Positions 48,377 to 54,133 of a DNA stretch of 54,133 nt are shown in pieces; position 1 is the first letter of the stretch; each line of letters starts with the position of its first letter. The DNA lies in assembly GCF_003594885.1 (NCBI RefSeq), contig NZ_QZEZ01000013.1:1-54133 (forward strand), written 5' to 3'. The notes below the pieces were generated by a model. That model was not told where the DNA came from. It searched no databases and worked only from the letters and a program-made list of their open reading frames with translations. The translations under genes and the position numbers were made by a program. The DNA comes from Vallicoccus soli (GTDB lineage: Bacteria > Actinomycetota > Actinomycetes > Motilibacterales > Motilibacteraceae).

Positions 48377-49179
48377 GCCCGCACCGCCACCACCTCGAGG
48401 TAGGGCACGTCCATCGCCAGCGTCCCGTCGGTCGCCGTGGAGTGCGCCCGGTAGACCTCGGCGAGCTCGGCGGCCAGGTCGTCCGCGCCCTCCTCGCCGA
48501 CCGCGCGGAACGCGGCCACGGTGGGGCCGTACCAGGTGCGGAAGTGCTCGACGCAGTGCTCGGCCGAGCGGAACCGGAACGCGCAGGTGCGCCGCGCCGC
48601 CCGCAGGTCGCGGACGTACGGGCCGAGGAGCCCGCGCACGTGCTCCTCGTCACCCCAGGTCACCGGCGGCAGGACGCCGGGCGGCGGCGGGACCCGCGCC
48701 GACACCGCGCGCAGCATGCCGCCCACCATGCTGTCCGGCGTCCAGGCGGCCACCCCGATGCGCCCGCCACCGCGGCAGACCCGGGCGAGCTCGCGCGCCG
48801 CCGCCTGCTGGTCGGGGGCGAACATGACGCCGATGGTGGACAGGACGACGTCGAAGGACCCGTCCCCGAACGGCAGGTCCTGCGCGTCCGCGACCTGCGT
48901 GCGCAGCTCGACGCAGTCCGCCTCGGCCCGGCGCCGCGCCTCCTCGAGCAGGGCCGGCACGTAGTCGGTCGCGAGCACGTCGGCGAAGCGCCGCGCCGCG
49001 GGCAGCGACGCGCTGCCGTTGCCGGCGGCGACGTCGAGGACCCGCTCGCCCGCGCGCACGTCCACCTCGCGCACGAGCGACTCGCCGATCCAGGTCAGCA
49101 GGCTGCCGACCCTGCCGTAGTCGCCCAGCCCCCAGACCGCCCGCTGCTTCTCGGTCACCGCCGCGAGGTCGACGCCCAT
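48373..49179 (-). CDS. SAM-dependent methyltransferase (UbiE/MenG-like)
   Basis: This 268-residue class I methyltransferase has motif I VLDVAAGNGSASLPAARR, motif II LATDYVPALLEEARRR, and LPFGDGSFDVVLSTIGVMFAPD typical of motif IV. The C-terminal half contains a tyrosine-rich substrate lid. Small-molecule targets are likely; no specific one can be named. Its stop codon overlaps that of pcrA (convergent, 4 bp). ATG at 49179 after GGAGGGACC; divergent from the DinB-like gene. Confidence 0.88.
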   Translation of the reverse strand: MGVDLAAVTEKQRAVWGLGDYGRVGSLLTWIGESLVREVDVRAGERVLDVAAGNGSASLPAARRFADVLATDYVPALLEEARRRAEADCVELRTQVADAQDLPFGDGSFDVVLSTIGVMFAPDQQAAARELARVCRGGGRIGVAAWTPDSMVGGMLRAVSARVPPPPGVLPPVTWGDEEHVRGLLGPYVRDLRAARRTCAFRFRSAEHCVEHFRTWYGPTVAAFRAVGEEGADDLAAELAEVYRAHSTATDGTLAMDVPYLEVVAVRA

Positions 49180-49297
49180 GGTCCCTCCCTGCTCCGTCCC
49201 CTGGGACGGTGCGCCCGTCGGGCCGGTCCTGGCAAGGGACAGAACCTGACCGGATGCGGGTCTAGCGTCAGGAGTACCCGACCGGAGGAGCCCCGCG

Positions 49298-49837
49298 ATG
49301 ACCCAGGACACCGCCACCACGAGCACGAGCGGGCTGGACCAGGAGCGCGCCGACCTGCTCGAGGCGCTCGCGCACCACCGCAACCTGCTGCGCCGGGCGC
49401 TGCGCGACCTCGACCAGGAGCAGGCGACGCGGCGCACGACCGCGAGCGAGCTGTGCCTCGCGGGGATCGTCAAGCACGTCGCGGCGACCGAGAGCGAGTG
49501 GGTCGACTTCATCCTCGAGGGCGCCTCGAGCATGGCGGCGCCGGAGGACGCGGCGGCGTGGGAGGCGTACGCCGACACGTTCCGGCTCGTGGGGGACGAG
49601 ACGCTGGAGGGGGTGCTGCGCCGCTACGAGGAGGTCGAGGCGCGCACGACCGAGGTGCTCCGCTCGCTGCCCGACCTGGACGCGTCGCACGAGCTCCCCG
49701 AGGCGCCGTGGTTCGAGCCGGGGGCGCGGTGGTCGGCCCGGCGGGTGCTGCTGCACGTCGTCGCCGAGACGGCGCAGCACGCCGGGCACGCCGACATCAT
49801 CCGCGAGTCGCTCGACGGGGCGAAGACCATGGGGTGA
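49298..49837 (+). CDS. DinB/DUF664-family protein
   Basis: This 179-residue four-helix-bundle protein belongs to the DinB-like/DUF664 group. It has ELCLAGIVKHVAATESEWVDFIL with the first metal His, and HVVAETAQHAGHADIIRE with two more. Related proteins (MST family) include mycothiol-dependent S-transferases. A metal-dependent thiol transferase role is possible in a mycothiol-making host but not shown. ATG at 49298 after CCGGAGGAG. Confidence 0.85.
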   Translation: MTQDTATTSTSGLDQERADLLEALAHHRNLLRRALRDLDQEQATRRTTASELCLAGIVKHVAATESEWVDFILEGASSMAAPEDAAAWEAYADTFRLVGDETLEGVLRRYEEVEARTTEVLRSLPDLDASHELPEAPWFEPGARWSARRVLLHVVAETAQHAGHADIIRESLDGAKTMG

Positions 49838-49860
49838 CGGGCGACCCGGCCGCGCCGGGC

Positions 49861-49866
49861 TAGGTT
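49861..49866 (+). promoter_or_regulatory. -10 element of the AceE-like gene
   Basis: TAGGTT lies 40 bases before the GTG start. It gives a leader of about 35 bases containing the GGAGG ribosome binding site. The -35 is not clear. Confidence 0.4.
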
Positions 49867-49906
49867 CGACCGCGCACGCCCCGAGGACGAGACCGCGGAG
49901 GACCCG

Positions 49907-52222
49907 GTGACGAGCACGACGACGACCAGCGCGACCCTCGACGTGGAGCTGCTGGCGGCCGTCGAGCGGCGCGTCCTCTGGCTCGCGGCGTCGGTCGTGC
50001 ACCACGCCAACCGCGTGCGGCCCAACCCGTCGGGGCTGAAGGTCGGCGGGCACCAGGCGTCGAGCGCGTCGTTGACGACGATCATGACGGCGCTGTGGCT
50101 GCACCAGCTGCGCAGCGGGGACCGGGTCTCGGTGAAGCCGCACGCCTCGCCGGTGCTGCACGCCCTGCAGTACCTCCTGGGCGACCTGGACGAGCGCCAC
50201 CTCACCACGCTGCGCGAGTTCGGCGGGCTGCAGAGCTACCCCAGCCGCACCAAGGACCCCGGCACGGTCGACTACTCCACCGGGTCGGTCGGCATCGGGG
50301 CGACAGCCACGGTCTGGGGCGCCATCGCGCGCCGCTACGCCGGCGGCCTCACCGCTACCCCGGCCGCGACGGGGCGGCAGTGGGCGCTGGTGGGGGACGC
50401 GGAGCTCGACGAGGGCGCCGTCTGGGAGGCCATCCTCGACCCCGCCGTCGCCGAGCTCGGCGAGGTCGTGTGGGTCGTCGACCTCAACCGCCAGTCGCTC
50501 GACCGCGTCGTGCCGGGCATCGCGGCGGGTCGGCTCACCGGCATGTTCGAGGCCGCCGGCTGGCAGGTGCTGCAGGTGAAGTACGGGCGCGTCCTCGAGG
50601 AGCTCTTCGCCCGGCCCGGCGGTACGGCGCTGCGCGAGCGCATCGACGGCATGCCGAACCCCGAGTACCAGCGGCTGCTGCGCTGCGACGCAGCGACACT
50701 GCGCAAGCGCTTGCCCGGCGACAGCGCGGACGTCGCGGCCCTCGTGGAGGGGCTCGACGACGCGACGCTGCTCGCGGCGGTGCGCAACCTCGGGGGCCAC
50801 GACCACAGCGCCCTGCTCGACGCGTTCGCGCGGATCGACGACACGCGCCCCACGCTCGTGCTGGCGTGGACGGTCAAGGGGAACGGGCTGGCGACCGAGG
50901 GCCACCCGCAGAACCACTCGGCGCTCCTCACGCACGAGCAGATGGACGTGCTGGCGCAGCGCTGCGGCACGGACCCGGCCGACCCGTGGAAGCGCTTCCC
51001 GGAGGGCAGCGCGGAGGACGACCTGTGCCGCCGGGCGGCGGACCGGCTGCGCCGGGAGCCGGTACCCGCAGCTGTGCCGCCCCCGGTCCCGGCGGACTTC
51101 GGCCGCACCCCGACGGGCACGGCGACCACCCAGGCCGCGCTGGGGCGAGCGCTGCTCGACCTGACGCGCGCCGCGCCGGAGGCGGCCCGGCGGGTCGTCA
51201 CGGTGAGCCCCGACGTGAGCTCGTCGACCAACCTCGGCGGCTGGCTGAACAAGGTGGGCGTCTGGTCGGCGACGGAGCGCACCGACTGGTTCGCCGACGA
51301 CCGCGAGACGATCCTGCACTGGCGGGAGCGCCCCGACGGCCAGCACGTGGAGCTCGGCATCGCCGAGACGAACCTGGTCGGCCTCATCGGCGAGCTCGGC
51401 GCGACCTGGAGCCGCTGGGGCGAGCCGCTGCTGCCGGTGGGGGTGCTGTACGACCCCTTCGTCGAGCGCGCGCTCGAGCCGTGGTCCTTCGGCATGTACG
51501 CCGGTGGGCAGTCGATCCTCGTCGGCACCCCGTCGGGCGTCAGCCTCGCGCCGGAGGGCGGTGCGCACCAGTCGGTGAAGACGCCGAGCATCGGCATCGA
51601 GCAGCCGGGGTGCGTGGCGTTCGAGCCGGCGTTCGCGATCGACGCCGAGTGGTGCCTCCTCGACGGGCTCGCCCGGCTCGGGCGGCCGGGCGGGAGCTCG
51701 ACGTACCTGAGGCTGTCGACGCGGCCGGTCGACCAGTCGCTCGCCGCGGTGCCGGAGGACCCGGCGGCGCGCGAGCGCCGGCGCCGGCAAGTGGTCGCCG
51801 GTGCGTACGCGCTGCGCCGCCACCCGGACCCGCAGGTGACCGTCGCCGCCATGGGGGCGGTCGTGCCGGAAGCGCTTTCCGCGGTCGCGCGCCTGGACGG
51901 GCTGGGGATCGGCGCGGACCTCGTCGTGGTGACCAGCCCCGGTCGGCTGCACGAGGCCCACCGGGCGCGGCAGGGCCGGGGGGACGCGCCGACGTGGGTG
52001 CTCGACCGGGTCCTGCCGGCGGACCGTGCCCGCCCGCTGGTCACGGTGCTCGACGGGCACCCGCACGCGCTGTCCTTCCTGGCTGCGGTGAACCGCGTCC
52101 GCTCGGTCGACCTGGGCGTCACGGCCTTCGGGCAGTCGGGCGACCTCGCCGACGTGCTGAGGCACCACGGGATCGACGCCGACGGGATCGTGGCGGGTGC
52201 CCTGGACGTGCTCGGGCGGTGA
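49907..52222 (+). CDS. Transketolase-fold, AceE-like thiamine diphosphate protein
   Basis: This 771-residue protein resembles the homodimeric pyruvate dehydrogenase E1 (AceE) but is about 110 residues shorter. N-terminal GGHQASSASLTTIMTALWLH and VKPHASPVLHALQYLLG match E1 and transketolase substrate loops. The cofactor motif reads GDAELDEGAVWEA...VVDLNRQSLD, with Ala in place of the second Gly of GDG. The pyrimidine domain has ELGIAETNLVGLIGELG with the catalytic Glu. A transketolase C-terminal domain follows. There is no E2 or E3 gene nearby. It may act on pyruvate or a sugar phosphate. GTG at 49907. Confidence 0.83.
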   Translation: MTSTTTTSATLDVELLAAVERRVLWLAASVVHHANRVRPNPSGLKVGGHQASSASLTTIMTALWLHQLRSGDRVSVKPHASPVLHALQYLLGDLDERHLTTLREFGGLQSYPSRTKDPGTVDYSTGSVGIGATATVWGAIARRYAGGLTATPAATGRQWALVGDAELDEGAVWEAILDPAVAELGEVVWVVDLNRQSLDRVVPGIAAGRLTGMFEAAGWQVLQVKYGRVLEELFARPGGTALRERIDGMPNPEYQRLLRCDAATLRKRLPGDSADVAALVEGLDDATLLAAVRNLGGHDHSALLDAFARIDDTRPTLVLAWTVKGNGLATEGHPQNHSALLTHEQMDVLAQRCGTDPADPWKRFPEGSAEDDLCRRAADRLRREPVPAAVPPPVPADFGRTPTGTATTQAALGRALLDLTRAAPEAARRVVTVSPDVSSSTNLGGWLNKVGVWSATERTDWFADDRETILHWRERPDGQHVELGIAETNLVGLIGELGATWSRWGEPLLPVGVLYDPFVERALEPWSFGMYAGGQSILVGTPSGVSLAPEGGAHQSVKTPSIGIEQPGCVAFEPAFAIDAEWCLLDGLARLGRPGGSSTYLRLSTRPVDQSLAAVPEDPAARERRRRQVVAGAYALRRHPDPQVTVAAMGAVVPEALSAVARLDGLGIGADLVVVTSPGRLHEAHRARQGRGDAPTWVLDRVLPADRARPLVTVLDGHPHALSFLAAVNRVRSVDLGVTAFGQSGDLADVLRHHGIDADGIVAGALDVLGR

Positions 52223-52229
52223 GGGCCGC

Positions 52230-52679
52230 GTGAGCGGGGGCGGGGCCGGGACGCGTGACGGGGTGGAGCGGGCGCGGCTCGACCTCGAGCGCGGTCACCC
52301 GCGACGCGCCCGGGAGCGGCTCCAGGGGGTGCTCGTCGCGCGACCGTACGACCTGCAGGCGCGGGCGCTGCTGGGCGAGGCGTACCGGCGCGACGGGCAG
52401 TGGGCGGAGGCAGGCCGCTGGGGCTACCTCGTCCGTCCTGCTGCGTCGGAGTGCGAGCGCGTCGCCTTCGAGCGGCACGCCGCCTTCGGCTGGCGCCGGC
52501 GCATCGAGCGGTCCCGGCTGCGCCACCTGCTGCGGGTGGACGAGCTGGAGTCCGTGGCGGACGAGGCGGGGATCGTGCGGCTGCGGACGCTGGGCGACTG
52601 GCGGCGACCGGGGGACCCCGGCCCGCTGGTGGAGCGCCTCGGCCTGGCTCGGTGGGTCGGGAGCGTGGTCCGGGGCTGA
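52230..52679 (+). CDS. DUF6584 family protein
   Basis: This 149-residue protein has one TPR-like helical pair (LERGHPRRARERLQGVLVAR, then LQARALLGEAYRRDGQWAEA) followed by GRWGYLVRP, the characteristic DUF6584 signature as I know it. The C-terminal half is charged. The family has no known function. GTG at 52230 lies 8 bases after the AceE-like stop, so the two are co-transcribed. Confidence 0.75.
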   Translation: MSGGGAGTRDGVERARLDLERGHPRRARERLQGVLVARPYDLQARALLGEAYRRDGQWAEAGRWGYLVRPAASECERVAFERHAAFGWRRRIERSRLRHLLRVDELESVADEAGIVRLRTLGDWRRPGDPGPLVERLGLARWVGSVVRG

Positions 52680-52792
52680 CCGGTGTCGGCGCGTGCCGGT
52701 CTCGAGGCTCGTCGTCCTCGGTTGGGCCGTACGGGTGGTCGTGGGGTAGGCCGTGCTGGATAACGCTCTCCCAGTCGTGAAGTTGTCGGTGC

Positions 52793-52808
52793 TCGAACGT
52801 AGGTTCGA
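52793..52808 (+). promoter_or_regulatory. SOS (LexA) box overlapping the promoter of the DUF222 gene
   Basis: TCGAAC-GTAG-GTTCGA is a perfect match to the actinobacterial SOS box TCGAAC-N4-GTTCGA. It ends 3 bases before the GTG start. The sequence TAGGTT (52800-52805) within it is a good -10, placing the transcript start on or next to the GTG at 52812. LexA binding would cover the promoter and block transcription until DNA damage. Confidence 0.88.
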
Positions 52809-52811
52809 GTC

Positions 52812-54133
52812 GTGGCAGCGGGGGTGGAGCAGGTGGTGGGGTCGCCGGTGGCGGCTGCGCTGGGCGAGGTCGCGGCGGTGCTGGGGTCGGTGTCGTTGGT
52901 GACGTCGGACCCGCGCTCGGTCACCGCTTGCGACGGGCTCCCTGGTGGTGCGGGCGGTGCGGGTGCTGGTGGTGCGGTGTGGCAGGTGCCGACGGGGGAG
53001 TTGTCGCAGGTGGCGGCGGCGGTGCTGGGGTTGCGGGCGCGGTTGGACGCGGTGCTGCTGGCGGTGGTGCGTGAGGCGGACGTGCGGGGGTTGCACGCGG
53101 CGGTGGGTGCGGGGTCGACGGCGCGGTGGTTGGCCGGGGTGGCGCGGTGGGAGCCGGCGGAGGCGCGGGGGTTCGTCGCGGACGCGGCGGCGCTGGCGCC
53201 GGGGTTCGGCGCCGCGCCGCTGCAGGTCGACGCACCTGGCGTCGAGAGCGACGAGCGAGTCGAGGGTGAGTCCGAGTCGGAGTTAGCGGAGGGGGTGCTG
53301 CCGCCGGAGGGTGCGGTGGTGGGGGCGCAGCTGGCCCTGGGTCGGGTGGACCGGTCGCGGGCGCAGGCGGTGCTGCGGGCGGTGCGGGCGTTGCCGCACG
53401 ACGCGTCGCCGGTGGAGCGGGTGCGCGCGGAGGTGCTGTTGGCGGACTGCGCGCGGGACCTGACGGTGCGCCAGGTCGGTCGGGCCGGGCGGCGCCTGGC
53501 GGAGGCGCTGGCCGGGCGCCGCCCGGACCGCGACGACCCGGGCGACGACCCGGCCGGTGCGCTGCCCAGTGAGGGGCCGTTGGACGAGGGGGAGCGGGTG
53601 GCGGCGCGGCGGGCGGAGGAGCTGGCTGCGGAGCTGTACGAGCAGCGGCGGGTGTGGTGGCGCCGTCGGGGTGATGGCAGCGTGGAGGGCGGGTTCCGGC
53701 TCGATCCGGTGTCCGCCGCGCCGGTGGTGGTGCTGCTGGAGGCCGCCGCCCGCCGCCCCGACACCGCCGCCGACGGCACGAGCGGAGCCGACGCGGACGG
53801 GGTGGGTGACGGGGGTGACGCGGGCGACGCGGGCGACGCGGACGTTCCGGGCGGCGGCTGCGCCACCTCCAGTTCGGGGCGGGCGCGCGAGTCAGGGCAG
53901 GCGGGACAGGGCGGCCCGCCCGACCCGCAGCAGGAGCGGCGCCCACCTGATCACCACGTCGACGACGACGACGACGGCGACGAGAGCGAGCAACGGGACA
54001 GCGGGGGCCGGGACAGCAGGGACGGAGACGGAGACGACGGCGAGGCCGTTGACGGCGGGTCGGGTGTGCTGGACCGGCGTACGCGGGCGCAGCGGGCGGC
54101 GGACGTGCTGGTGCAGCTGTGCACCTGGGCGCT
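52812..54133 (+). CDS. DUF222/13E12-type protein, likely HNH endonuclease (truncated at right edge)
   Basis: An open frame of 440 codons runs from GTG at 52812 to the window end with no stop. The N-terminal half matches the DUF222 domain: VAAAVLGLRARLDAVLLAVV, STARWLAGVARW, GRVDRSRAQAVLRAVRALP, and near the end LDRRTRAQRAADVLVQLC. Family members usually end in an HNH nuclease domain, which would lie outside. A 70-residue Asp/Gly/Arg-rich insert (about 53760-54050) splits the domain. The first 220 codons prefer GTG, GCG, CGG, GGG and TTG where the rest of the window uses C-ending codons. A perfect SOS box precedes it, and the mRNA is probably leaderless. Confidence 0.85.
   Translation, partial: MAAGVEQVVGSPVAAALGEVAAVLGSVSLVTSDPRSVTACDGLPGGAGGAGAGGAVWQVPTGELSQVAAAVLGLRARLDAVLLAVVREADVRGLHAAVGAGSTARWLAGVARWEPAEARGFVADAAALAPGFGAAPLQVDAPGVESDERVEGESESELAEGVLPPEGAVVGAQLALGRVDRSRAQAVLRAVRALPHDASPVERVRAEVLLADCARDLTVRQVGRAGRRLAEALAGRRPDRDDPGDDPAGALPSEGPLDEGERVAARRAEELAAELYEQRRVWWRRRGDGSVEGGFRLDPVSAAPVVVLLEAAARRPDTAADGTSGADADGVGDGGDAGDAGDADVPGGGCATSSSGRARESGQAGQGGPPDPQQERRPPDHHVDDDDDGDESEQRDSGGRDSRDGDGDDGEAVDGGSGVLDRRTRAQRAADVLVQLCTWA

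Noticed and set aside
52680-52792. A 26-codon frame starting GTG at 52682
   Set aside because: There is no ribosome binding site, no hydrophobic or other pattern, and no overlap with neighbours to support translation.
52792-52812. tRNA T-arm-like GGTTCGAGTC
   Set aside because: There is no acceptor, D or anticodon stem in the flanks. The sequence is the right half of the SOS box.

Overview
The window is a stretch of very GC-rich chromosome (third codon positions almost all G or C, many GTG starts and one TTG start, frequent 4-bp GTGA gene overlaps) from an actinobacterium. The best landmarks are lineage-specific. A groES/groEL1 pair carries two CIRCE operators and a histidine-rich GroEL tail. 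It is followed by a WhiB3/WhiD protein, a BldM-type response regulator, a SigD-type sigma factor with its RsdA-type anti-sigma factor, guaB and guaB3. From memory this gene order matches the whiD-bldM-sigma-guaB region of Streptomyces and the Rv3410c-Rv3418c region of Mycobacterium tuberculosis. I cannot name the genus. No tRNA, rRNA, CRISPR array, insertion sequence or prophage was seen, and no gene-free stretch exceeds 300 bases.

Layout. 1-4.3 kb: two divergent PhoD-type secreted phosphatases (the left one runs off the edge), a nucleoside hydrolase overlapping a ribokinase (nucleoside and ribose salvage), and a small phosphoesterase. 4.3-7.9 kb: a THUMP-like methyltransferase divergent from groES-groEL1. 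7.9-15.7 kb: the developmental and sigma regulator block (whiB3/whiD, a CarH/LitR-like B12-binding MerR regulator, bldM, sigD, rsdA), then guaB and guaB3. 15.8-22.6 kb: a glycerol regulon. gylR-glpK1 runs leftward; glpF, a small acidic repeat protein, glpK2 and glpD run rightward from a shared control region. 22.7-28.8 kb: a short-chain dehydrogenase, an SGNH lipoprotein, guaA, an amidohydrolase and an aldo/keto reductase. 28.9-34.9 kb: zinc formaldehyde dehydrogenase, gluconate permease, gluconokinase and a membrane-anchored spermidine synthase-like protein, all leftward. 35.1-40.4 kb: a glycerophosphodiesterase, a lipoprotein / 27-residue membrane peptide / DUF6766 cluster, and an overlapping gnd-pgi pair that completes gluconate use through the pentose phosphate pathway. 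40.4-44.6 kb: a PspC-domain envelope-stress module (EsrI-like protein divergent from a PspC histidine kinase and LuxR regulator). 44.6-54.1 kb: a PIG-L deacetylase and GNAT pair, the PcrA helicase, a methyltransferase, a DinB-like protein, an AceE-like transketolase-fold protein, a DUF6584 protein, and a truncated DUF222/HNH-type gene at the right edge.

The most unusual points are these. (1) A near-perfect actinobacterial SOS (LexA) box sits four bases before the start of the right-edge DUF222 gene, which looks leaderless and uses codons unlike the rest of the window. (2) A CarH-like cobalamin photoreceptor candidate lies between the whiD and bldM developmental regulators. (3) A one-base frame break in a C5 run separates the SigD-binding head of RsdA from its body. 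(4) A four-repeat Tyr/Asp-rich protein overlaps glpK2 inside the glycerol operon. (5) A 27-residue membrane peptide overlaps a DUF6766 gene.
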